Assembly (NCBI GenBank): GCA_045602385.1
Contig: JAZSBL010000054.1
Location: 1-53,701 of the forward strand
Direction of reading: 5' to 3'
DNA length: 53,701 bases
Source of the DNA: SVTX01 sp045602385
Lineage (GTDB): Bacteria > Bacillota > Clostridia > Oscillospirales > CAG-272
A program made the translations under genes and the position numbers. Of the stretch, positions 6,653-14,046 are shown in pieces; within the stretch, counting starts at the first letter, position 1; each line of letters starts with the position of its first letter. The notes under the pieces are model-generated. The model was not told the DNA's origin, did not search any database, and was given only the letters and a program-made list of their open reading frames with translations.

Positions 6653-8446
6653 ATGACACCTACAAACAACAAGTTCGTTCTTGATTGGATCCGCGAAATG
6701 GCTGAAATGACACAGCCCGACAATATCGTCTGGATCGATGGCAGTGAGGAACAGGCAGAGGCGCTCCGTGCGGAGGCTTGCTCCACCGGCGAAATGATCA
6801 AGCTTAATCAGGAGAAGCTCCCCGGATGCTATCTCCATAGAACTGCAGTAAACGACGTTGCGCGCGTTGAAGGTAGAACCTTCATATGCACCGAAAAGAA
6901 AGAGGACGCAGGAAATATAAACAACTGGATGGCCCCCGCTGAGTGTAAGGCAAAGCTTACAAAGCTCTATAACGGCTCTATGAAGGGACGTACAATGTAC
7001 GTTATTCCCTACTCCATGAGCGTTGTTGGCTCTCCCTTTGCTAAATACGGAATCGAGCTTACAGACTCTATCTACGTTGTTCTTAACATGCTTATCATGA
7101 CTCGCGTAGGCAACGACGTTCTTGATGCTCTCGGTGATAGCCCCGACTACATCAAGGGTCTTCACGCAAGAGCTGACATAGATGAGGAGAACAGATACAT
7201 CGTTCACTTCCCTGAGGAAAATACCATCTGGTCCGTTAACTCTGGTTACGGCGGAAACGTTCTTCTCGGTAAGAAGTGCTTTGCACTCCGTATTGCCTCC
7301 TTCCTCGGCCGTAAAGAGGGCTGGATGGCAGAGCATATGCTCATTCTCGGAGTTGAATACCCCAACGGTGAGACAAAATACGTATGCGCGGCATTCCCCT
7401 CTGCATGCGGTAAGACCAACCTCGCTATGCTCATTCCCCCGGAGTACTACTCCAAGCAGGGATACAAGGTATGGTGCGTTGGCGATGACATCGCTTGGCT
7501 CCGCGTCGGCGAGGACGGCAGACTCTGGGCGGTTAACCCCGAAAACGGATTCTTCGGCGTTGCTCCCGGTACTAACCTCAACTCTAACCCCAACGCGCTT
7601 TATACTACAATGAAGGATACAATCTTCACAAACGTAGTTCACAATACTGCCGAAAACACTGTTTGGTGGGAAGGTCTTGACAAGAATCCTCCTAGCCCCG
7701 GCAACGCTATTGACTGGAAGGGCAATCCTTGGGACTGCACAAAGTTCGACAAGAAGGATAAGTCCACATGCGGCGCGCATCCCAACTCCAGATTTACCGC
7801 AAAGGCTATTAACTGTCCTTGCATCTCTTCTGAATTCGAAAATCCCGCGGGCGTTCCGATCTCCGCTATCGTATTCGGCGGACGCAGAGCGAAGACCGCT
7901 CCCCTTGTTTACCAGTCTACCTCTTGGCAGAACGGTACCTTCGTTGGCTCTATCATGGCCTCCGAGACAACTGCAGCCGCTGCAGGCGCTGTCGGCGTAG
8001 TTCGTCGTGACCCCATGGCTATGAGACCCTTCGTAGGCTATGACATGGGTGACTACTGGGCTCACTGGCTCAAGATGGGCACAATGATCCCCAATGCTCC
8101 TAAGATCTTCCACGTTAACTGGTTCCGCACCGACGATGAAGGCAACTTCATCTGGCCCGGATTTGGTGACAACATGAGAGTTCTTATGTGGATCCTCGCT
8201 CGTTGTGAGGGCAAGGTCGATGCGGATATTACTCCTATCGGCTACGTTCCCAAGGCTGAGGATATCTGCATTGAGGGTCTTTCCGACGTAACTCTTGACA
8301 CGATCAAGGAGCTTCTCACAGTTGACAAGGCTTCCTGGCTTGAGGACGTTGAGAACATTAAGGCCTTCTACGCTCAGGTTGGTGACAGAGTTCCCCAGAC
8401 TCTATACGACGAGCTTGCGGCTCTTGAAGCAAGACTTAAGGCTTAA
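6653..8446 (+). CDS. pckG: phosphoenolpyruvate carboxykinase (GTP)
   Basis: 597 residues, the size of the GTP-dependent enzyme. It interconverts oxaloacetate + GTP and PEP + CO2 + GDP. The kinase P-loop reads PSACGKTN (249-256), the GTP-class signature rather than the ATP-class GxxGxGKT form, and FGGRRAKTAPLVYQS is the family nucleotide-site segment. Start supported by AAGGAG seven bases before the ATG. The gene stands alone between its own promoter and terminator. In anaerobic fermenters it can run toward oxaloacetate formation as well as gluconeogenesis (established for the family; direction here unknown). Confidence 0.96.
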   Translation: MTPTNNKFVLDWIREMAEMTQPDNIVWIDGSEEQAEALRAEACSTGEMIKLNQEKLPGCYLHRTAVNDVARVEGRTFICTEKKEDAGNINNWMAPAECKAKLTKLYNGSMKGRTMYVIPYSMSVVGSPFAKYGIELTDSIYVVLNMLIMTRVGNDVLDALGDSPDYIKGLHARADIDEENRYIVHFPEENTIWSVNSGYGGNVLLGKKCFALRIASFLGRKEGWMAEHMLILGVEYPNGETKYVCAAFPSACGKTNLAMLIPPEYYSKQGYKVWCVGDDIAWLRVGEDGRLWAVNPENGFFGVAPGTNLNSNPNALYTTMKDTIFTNVVHNTAENTVWWEGLDKNPPSPGNAIDWKGNPWDCTKFDKKDKSTCGAHPNSRFTAKAINCPCISSEFENPAGVPISAIVFGGRRAKTAPLVYQSTSWQNGTFVGSIMASETTAAAAGAVGVVRRDPMAMRPFVGYDMGDYWAHWLKMGTMIPNAPKIFHVNWFRTDDEGNFIWPGFGDNMRVLMWILARCEGKVDADITPIGYVPKAEDICIEGLSDVTLDTIKELLTVDKASWLEDVENIKAFYAQVGDRVPQTLYDELAALEARLKA

Positions 8447-8460
8447 TTTTCAAATAATAA

Positions 8461-8492
8461 AAAACTCCACCCGATCTCGGGTGGAGTTTTTT
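8461..8492. terminator. bidirectional terminator between pckG and tadA
   Basis: Stem AAACTCCACCCGA / TCGGGTGGAGTTT with A and T tracts on either side, so it can serve pckG (plus) and tadA (minus). Confidence 0.9.
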
Positions 8493-8497
8493 GTACA

Positions 8498-8944
8498 TTA
8501 TCTTTTTTTCTTGAAGAAATCAGCAAGAACTGCTGCACATTCTTCTTTCATAAAGCCATGCTCGACGGCAGGCTTATGATTGAGTGGGTATGAGCGAAGG
8601 TCGATAACACTTCCGCAGGCTCCCGCCTTTGCGTCCTTCGCGCCAAATACGACCTTTCCAAGTCTTGAATTGACTATTGCCCCCATGCACATTGGACAAG
8701 GCTCAAGGGTAACGTACAGTGTGCATTTTTCAAGATGCCAGCCGCCAATTTTCTCACAGGCACGTCGGATAGCCAAAAGCTCCGCGTGGCCGGTAGCATC
8801 ACCTGTTGCTTCCCTGTTATTATGAGCAGATGCTATTATCTCTCCGTCCTTGACAATAACAGCGCCGACAGGGATCTCTCCCTCGCTTGCCGCTGCCTTC
8901 GCCTCATCAAGAGCGATCTGCATATATTTTGTGTTATCAGTCAT
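8498..8944 (-). CDS. tadA: tRNA-specific adenosine deaminase
   Basis: 148-residue zinc deaminase converting A34 to inosine in tRNA-Arg(ACG). Zinc and catalytic residues: His53-Ala-Glu55 (GHAE) and Cys83-x2-Cys86 (EPCPMC). The frame runs open upstream for another 100 codons, through the tsf terminator and tsf itself, but that part is a shadow; the start MTDNTKYM at 8944 has AGGGGG upstream and gives the family length. A guanine-deaminase-like relative is the alternative, but size and motifs favour TadA. Confidence 0.9.
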   Translation of the reverse strand: MTDNTKYMQIALDEAKAAASEGEIPVGAVIVKDGEIIASAHNNREATGDATGHAELLAIRRACEKIGGWHLEKCTLYVTLEPCPMCMGAIVNSRLGKVVFGAKDAKAGACGSVIDLRSYPLNHKPAVEHGFMKEECAAVLADFFKKKR

Positions 8945-8963
8945 TTCTACGCCCCCTGATTTT

Positions 8964-8996
8964 AAAAAACTCCCCAAAATCTTGGGGAGTTTTTTA
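8964..8996 (-). terminator. rpsB-tsf operon terminator
   Basis: Hairpin ACTCCCC(AA)/(TT)GGGGAGT with a T6 run on the minus strand, 12 bp beyond the tsf stop. Confidence 0.88.
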
Positions 8997-9008
8997 TTTT
9001 GGTTAAGA

Positions 9009-9935
9009 TTAAGCGTTGCCGCCTGTGAGCTTTGCAACCTCTGCTGCAAGGTCGTCCTGCTTCTTCTCGATACCCTCACCCTTCTCGAAACGAACGAAGG
9101 ATGCAATCTCGATAGAACCGCCGAGTGCCTTTGCAGTGTTAGCAACGTACTTGCTAACCTTCTCGTGATCCTCAGCCTTAACGTACTCCATATCAACAAG
9201 GCAGTTGTTGTCATAGAACTTGCCAATCTTACCCATGATGATACCCTCAATTACCTTCTCGGGCTTGTTAGCCATCTTCTCGTCATTAGCAAGCTGTGCC
9301 TTGATGATAGCCTTCTCGTTCTCAACAACCTCTGCGGGAACGCAGGTTCTGTCAAGGTAAGGTGTGGGATATGCGCCAACCTGGAGAGCAATGTTCTTTG
9401 CAAACTCAGCAAAGCCTTCCTTGTCTGCGCAATCAGTGTTGAACTTAACGATAACACCGATGGAGCCCATACCGTGAATGTATGTGCTTGTAACACCCTC
9501 AACTACTGCGAAACGGCGAACTGTGATCTTCTCACCGATCTGGAAAATAAGCTCCTTGAGCTTAGCCTCAACAGTAACACCCTCGTAGTCAGCTGCCATA
9601 AGAGCCTCTACGTTTGCGGGGTTAGTGTCGATGATTACCTTAAGAAGGTTCTTAACGAATGTCTTGAACATTTCGTTCTTTGCAACAAAGTCTGTCTCGG
9701 TGTTTACCTCAACGATAGCGGTCTTGTTGCCATCTACGAGAACGTCTACGAGACCGTCAGCCGCGATTCTTGTTGCCATCTTGGACTCAGCCTTAAGCTC
9801 GCCCTTCTCACGAAGAAGCTTGATAGCCGCTTCCATATCTCCGTCTGCCTCAACAAGTGCCTTCTTGCACTCCATCATACCGATACCGGTCTTTGCTCTG
9901 AGAGCAGCAACGTCTTTTGCTGTAATAGTAGCCAT
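9009..9935 (-). CDS. tsf: translation elongation factor Ts
   Basis: 308 residues. The N-terminal UBA-like domain (MATITAKDVAALRAKTGIGM..ECKKAL) is followed by the Tsf core with the family signature TDFVAKNEMF. EF-Ts recycles EF-Tu by exchanging GDP for GTP in the cytosol. It sits 60 bp downstream of rpsB in the universal rpsB-tsf order, with RBS AAAGGAA. The C-terminus carries the extended dimerisation region typical of Firmicutes. Nothing unusual. Confidence 0.97.
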   Translation of the reverse strand: MATITAKDVAALRAKTGIGMMECKKALVEADGDMEAAIKLLREKGELKAESKMATRIAADGLVDVLVDGNKTAIVEVNTETDFVAKNEMFKTFVKNLLKVIIDTNPANVEALMAADYEGVTVEAKLKELIFQIGEKITVRRFAVVEGVTSTYIHGMGSIGVIVKFNTDCADKEGFAEFAKNIALQVGAYPTPYLDRTCVPAEVVENEKAIIKAQLANDEKMANKPEKVIEGIIMGKIGKFYDNNCLVDMEYVKAEDHEKVSKYVANTAKALGGSIEIASFVRFEKGEGIEKKQDDLAAEVAKLTGGNA

Positions 9936-9995
9936 TTTGGTTAATTCCTTTCAGTTATTATACAGTATTTTACAAGATGATCGGGAGCGAGTCAA

Positions 9996-10742
9996 TTAAG
10001 CCTCTGCATCCTCTGCAGCCTCAACCTCAGCCTTTTCCTCAGCTGCGTCAGCTGTCTGCTCACCCTGCTTGCCCTCGATGATAGCGTCTGCTATAACAGA
10101 GGAGATGAGCTTGATTGCGCGGATAGCGTCGTCGTTACCGGGGATAACGTAGTCAGCATCATCAGGATCGCAGTTTGTATCAACGATTGCGATTACCGGA
10201 ATGCCAAGCTTCTTAGCCTCGAGAACTGCGTTTCTCTCCTTGCGGGGGTCAACGATGAAAATTGCATCGGGAAGCTGCTCCATTGTCTTGATACCGCCGA
10301 GGTTCTTCTCGAGGTCGAAGATCTCCTTCTGGAGCTTTGCAACTTCCTTCTTGGGAAGCATTTCGAATGTGCCGTCCTCAGCCATCTTGTTAAGGCTGTT
10401 GAGACGAGCCATGGACTTCTTGATGGTCTTGAAGTTTGTCATCATACCGCCGGGCCAACGAACGTTTACATAGTACATGCCGCAACGTACTGCTTCTTCC
10501 TTGATAGCTTCAGCAGCCTGCTTCTTTGTACCAACGAAAAGAACGTTACCGTTGTTTGCAGCAAGCTCACGAACGAACATGTAAGCTTCCTCAAACTTCT
10601 TAACTGTCTTCTGAAGGTCGATAATGTAGATGCCGTTTCTTTCTGTAAAGATGTACTCCTGCATCTTGGGGTTCCATCTTCTTGTGTGATGTCCGAAATG
10701 GACGCCAGCTTCGAGAAGCTGCTTAATAGAGATTACAGACAT
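9996..10742 (-). CDS. rpsB: 30S ribosomal protein S2
   Basis: 248 residues starting MSVISIKQLLEAGVHFGHHTRRWNPKM, the conserved S2 N-terminus, with the later signature DPRKERNAVLEAKKLGIPVIAIVDTN shortened only by normal variation; the C-terminus is the usual acidic tail. An in-frame opening 23 codons upstream is not the start: ATG 10742 has a perfect AAGGAGG. Cotranscribed with tsf. The leader contains a segment complementary to this Shine-Dalgarno (see the leader entry), consistent with autogenous control of S2. Confidence 0.97.
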   Translation of the reverse strand: MSVISIKQLLEAGVHFGHHTRRWNPKMQEYIFTERNGIYIIDLQKTVKKFEEAYMFVRELAANNGNVLFVGTKKQAAEAIKEEAVRCGMYYVNVRWPGGMMTNFKTIKKSMARLNSLNKMAEDGTFEMLPKKEVAKLQKEIFDLEKNLGGIKTMEQLPDAIFIVDPRKERNAVLEAKKLGIPVIAIVDTNCDPDDADYVIPGNDDAIRAIKLISSVIADAIIEGKQGEQTADAAEEKAEVEAAEDAEA

Positions 10743-10884
10743 TTTAATGTCCTCCTTCGGTTTTTCCACCACAGTAGCTTTGGCGATGCAATCCCCTTTT
10801 GTCTTTATCACGTAAAGAGGACACCGGCATCACAGACGTGGTACTGTGTGTGTATTGATTTTCTTGTTGTGTCTCTGCACAACG
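10743..10884 (-). promoter_or_regulatory. structured rpsB leader with anti-Shine-Dalgarno
   Basis: About 140 nt between promoter and rpsB. On the minus strand there is a GTTGTG/CACAAC hairpin, then an outer stem GATGC/GCATC (plus positions 827-831 with 785-789 of kb 10) enclosing CTTTA/TAAAG (817-813 with 807-803). The leader segment GTGTCCTCTTT (plus 10814-10824) can pair over 11 positions (two G-U) with AAGGAGGACAT of the rpsB RBS (10756-10746 region). Pairing there would compete with the local CTTTA stem, so a two-state translational switch is plausible. S2 leaders with autogenous control are known in bacteria. Confidence 0.6.
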
Positions 10885-10890
10885 TTGTTA

Positions 10891-10919
10891 ATTATAACAT
10901 ATAAATATTTTCTTTTCAA
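10891..10919 (-). promoter_or_regulatory. rpsB-tsf promoter
   Basis: Minus strand TTGAAA (10919-10914), 17 bp, TATAAT (10896-10891). Confidence 0.85.
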
Positions 10920-10953
10920 GCGACGTTGTCACTGTTTACAAAATATTTACAAA

Positions 10954-11244
10954 TTATTTGTGTTTTTTCTTTATTTTTCCCCTTTTGCAGGAGCAAAGGT
11001 CATTCCTTGTAAGCTTGACGAGTATCGCATCCTCTCCGATACACTCGATCTTGCACCAGGGTATTATGTACTCCTCTCTGTCGCAAAACAAGGAAAATCC
11101 GCATCCCTCCCGCATGACCGTGAAGGATATAATATTACCGCAGTCAAGGTCTATCTCAAGCTCGCACGGAAAACCGAGTCGCTCTCCGCCGCACAGATTT
11201 ATGACCTCAAGGCATCTGAATTCATCAGTAAACATCTTACGCAT
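10954..11244 (-). CDS. YlmC/YmxH-family PRC-barrel protein
   Basis: 96 residues beginning MRKMFTDEFRCLEVINLCGGERLG. The pattern 'L...EVINL..GERLG......D' followed by 'YIIPW..I.CIGEDAILV' is the YlmC/YmxH family, a small PRC-barrel protein widespread in spore-forming Firmicutes; its molecular function is not established. It has four extra cysteines (CGFSLFC and CSCKRG), which most relatives do not need. RBS GGAGG is 7-8 bases before the ATG. It is the last gene of the minus-strand run that starts at ruvC, 37 bp after the pseudo-ATPase gene. No clear terminator separates it from the rpsB promoter. Confidence 0.8.
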   Translation of the reverse strand: MRKMFTDEFRCLEVINLCGGERLGFPCELEIDLDCGNIISFTVMREGCGFSLFCDREEYIIPWCKIECIGEDAILVKLTRNDLCSCKRGKIKKKHK

Positions 11245-11281
11245 ATAACTACCTCCGTTCAGTGTAATTATATGCGACAGT

Positions 11282-14026
11282 TTACCCTTTCTTTCTCTTT
11301 TTTTCTATCGCGCGGAAGGAAAACGCCACCGCAGAATACAAAATACAGTATGCGGGAACCGTTAAAAATTCAAGTGTGCCTATTCCGCTTGGGAAAAGCT
11401 CCGCCGCAAATACGTCCTGTGTTATAACTCCGCAGACGACAAGAACGACCGCATAAGCTATCAAAAATCTTGTAAAGGATCTTCCTCTTCCCTCTCCTCG
11501 GCGTGTAAAGTCAAGGTTGACTATAAACAGCTCGATCGCGCCTACCAAAAGCATGCTTATGAAAACAGCCATGGTATACGAGGGGGATTCCCCGAAAACT
11601 CCGACGGCATCAAGCACCTTCAGTGTGATCGCCAGCGCGCAGGACAAGCCTGTGCGGGAAAGGATATACGGGAGCTTCTCACTCAATATTCTCGACGGAT
11701 AAAGCGAAAAGTCTGTTTTTGAGTACAACAGCTCAAACCTCGGCTGGGCATTGGCAAACACCGACATGGCAAGCACGCCGAATACCAATGAAAGGCAGCA
11801 CGACTGCACCGCATTGATCAGGTGTATTCCAAGCAGGGCTGACATAGCGCAGACCGACATGAGCGAGGAGATGACAGACGCAAAAAAGAGTATTGAATAA
11901 GCAAACGAGATATATGCCGCCCTGGAGCGTCTTATTGCATTGGATATTGCCAAAAGTCCGCCGCCACGGGAGTGTGTCCTATGCACTATCACTCTTGAGA
12001 GCAATCTGGTCATCTGCGAGCATCTGAGGTTGGTATCTCTACCCTCGCACGCGAGCTTCTCGTATACGGACTCCTTATATTTATTTGAAGAATATTTCAG
12101 CACGTCAGAGCTTATCGCTATATCCGCGCGTGACATGACATCATAGAAGGCATTATCAATACCGTATGCCGCCACCGTTTCTCCGCCTTGTCTCATAGCG
12201 ACGACGAGCTGTGCGTATTCCTCGGCTGAAAAGCCCATATACGCGCTATATTGATCTTGCCCGTCGGTTATGCTTTTACCGCTCGCTCTGAATTCCGAGG
12301 CAAGGGCGATCCTTCCCTCAAAAAGCGGTGCGAGCGCCGGCTCTTCGATAATATTTTTATCTTCATCAAGAAGCATGACGGTCGTGCGGGCAGACATTTT
12401 CTCAAGCTCTGCGATCACGCCCTCGATATCCTGTGCAGGTCTCTCACGAAGTGTCAGAATGCCCTCAAGCACCGTTTCCCCGTTGGTTTCGGATATAACA
12501 CAGAGGCAGCTGCCGCCACTTTGTTTCACGTCATTGATATGTTTTTCGCACAGGCTATCAAAATAAAATTTCTCTGTTCTCTTTCCGTCCTTGGATCGGG
12601 CTTGTCCGCAATATGACAATACGTTCTCATCAAAGCTGAGCAGGACTCTATATTCGCTTTCCGCAGTTTCCGCGCAGGCGTATCCATTCTTTCCGCCGTT
12701 GTCCCCCGTAAAATAGAGTGACTGCAATACAAGCGATGCGCCGCTTACGTCAAATCCTACTCCCTTGAGGTAATCACGCAGTGAATCTGCTACTCCGTCA
12801 CGAACGAGGTCGGTACGCGCTCCGCTTTCACGTAATGCCTTCAGGTATGTATTAACACAGGTCAATATTCTGCGTGAGAGGGGATCATTGGGATCAAGTG
12901 ACGGTAACAGTTCACCATTTGAGGATACGTATGCACCGTCAACGTGCAAAATTCCGTCGTAGAGCGCCGCTCTGCCCAAAAGCGCGATATTTGTTACTCT
13001 GTTTAGCGTTTCGGCAGCGGATGCTCCGCGCAAAAACGCCGCACAGTCCTTCTTTTTTCTCTTTGCATCGGCTCTTGAAAGTCTATCGATGACCGCGGAG
13101 AAGATATTGTCGCGACCCATCCTTATGACCTCAAGCGAGATCATTGCGACGGCTGACAGGAGCATAAGGAAGCTTGATACAAAGCTTGTCCCCTTCAAGG
13201 TGATTATACTCAAAAGCGACAGTACCGCAAGCGCGGATATACTGATAAATGAAACACGATAAAGTATCGGCTTTAGCCACTCTATGCTTGCATCTGCGCA
13301 CTCACCGCCCGCAAGCGCACCCGCAGGAACAAATCTTGAAAGATACGTGCGCTTACCGGTAGCGATAACCACGGCAACTGCCTCTCCCGAAAGTATCGCG
13401 CTTCCCGCATAAAGCATGTTTTCTGCGTCGGGCGCATTCACCGACTTGTCGGTGTATTCAACCGAGCAGTCCTTTGTCACCACTCTGTTTCTTATGCCTT
13501 TTCTTGTGTTTATAAGCTCCTTTACTACAAGGGATCGCGAGGAGATTATCCTTGCGTCACAAGGCAAAAGATCTCCCTCTGACAAAATTATTATATCGCC
13601 CGCGACAACATTTCTGCCGTCGGTGTGGAAGGTGTTTCCGCCTCTTTTCACCCTGAGCATAGGAGATGCAAACTCCTGCATAGAATCAAGATTTCTTCTT
13701 GATGATTGGAGTAGGATGCCTGCCGTGACCGCTCCCGCAACTGCAAGAAGCATGACCGAAATACCGGTAAGAAGGCTTCCAAACAGCGCGGCAAGAAGTG
13801 AAATTACTATTAAAACGATTATTCCGGGAGTGGCAAAAAACGAAAGCGCCAAGGAAAGATAATTGCTTCTTTTTGGAACGAAAAGAGAAAATCTCTCCCC
13901 GCCGTCAAGCTTTTTCTCCTCGGGCAGTCTGACCCTCGCCTCTCTTATTGAAAGGCCCTCCGAAAGATCCGTGCAGAGAGCCGTTTCAAGCTCCTGCACA
14001 GATAAGTTGTGTCGATCATTATTCAT
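11282..14026 (-). CDS. P-type ATPase-like membrane pseudoenzyme
   Basis: 914 residues from M at 14026 (GGGGA RBS; an ATG five codons earlier lacks one). Numbering here is from that earlier ATG. The layout is of a P2-type cation pump: cation-ATPase N-terminal region (15-58), TM pairs near 61-112 and 261-304, an A-domain (140-235, VAGDIIILSEGDLLPCDARI and NMLYAGSAILSGEAVAVVIATG), a large cytosolic N/P region (about 320-700), then six TM segments (708-908). Every catalytic motif is changed: TGES is INTRKG (177-182), DKTGTLT is LLGRAAL (354-360) without the phosphorylated Asp, KGA is SFDEN, TGD is LDEDK, GDGVND is AYGIDNA (625-631), and M4 has no Pro. The frame is intact, so it looks selected, not decayed. 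It follows clpE closely. Function unknown; a non-transporting regulator or scaffold is inference. Confidence 0.8.
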   Translation of the reverse strand: MNNDRHNLSVQELETALCTDLSEGLSIREARVRLPEEKKLDGGERFSLFVPKRSNYLSLALSFFATPGIIVLIVISLLAALFGSLLTGISVMLLAVAGAVTAGILLQSSRRNLDSMQEFASPMLRVKRGGNTFHTDGRNVVAGDIIILSEGDLLPCDARIISSRSLVVKELINTRKGIRNRVVTKDCSVEYTDKSVNAPDAENMLYAGSAILSGEAVAVVIATGKRTYLSRFVPAGALAGGECADASIEWLKPILYRVSFISISALAVLSLLSIITLKGTSFVSSFLMLLSAVAMISLEVIRMGRDNIFSAVIDRLSRADAKRKKKDCAAFLRGASAAETLNRVTNIALLGRAALYDGILHVDGAYVSSNGELLPSLDPNDPLSRRILTCVNTYLKALRESGARTDLVRDGVADSLRDYLKGVGFDVSGASLVLQSLYFTGDNGGKNGYACAETAESEYRVLLSFDENVLSYCGQARSKDGKRTEKFYFDSLCEKHINDVKQSGGSCLCVISETNGETVLEGILTLRERPAQDIEGVIAELEKMSARTTVMLLDEDKNIIEEPALAPLFEGRIALASEFRASGKSITDGQDQYSAYMGFSAEEYAQLVVAMRQGGETVAAYGIDNAFYDVMSRADIAISSDVLKYSSNKYKESVYEKLACEGRDTNLRCSQMTRLLSRVIVHRTHSRGGGLLAISNAIRRSRAAYISFAYSILFFASVISSLMSVCAMSALLGIHLINAVQSCCLSLVFGVLAMSVFANAQPRFELLYSKTDFSLYPSRILSEKLPYILSRTGLSCALAITLKVLDAVGVFGESPSYTMAVFISMLLVGAIELFIVNLDFTRRGEGRGRSFTRFLIAYAVVLVVCGVITQDVFAAELFPSGIGTLEFLTVPAYCILYSAVAFSFRAIEKKRKKG

Positions 14027-14046
14027 GGAAAATCCCCACATACAAA

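Noticed and set aside
6635..8113. Open frame of 492 codons antisense to pckG
   Set aside because: Shadow of a highly biased gene; no RBS, no family resemblance.
8945..9250. N-terminal extension of tadA by about 100 codons
   Set aside because: It would run through the tsf terminator and coding region; tadA has a good RBS and family start at 8944.
8850..9944. Open frame of 364 codons antisense to tsf
   Set aside because: Shadow of tsf; Leu/Cys/Asn-rich translation without homology signals.
11282..14026. Annotating this gene as a functional calcium or cation pump
   Set aside because: The phosphorylation Asp and the other catalytic signatures are absent, so pumping by the standard cycle is not supported.
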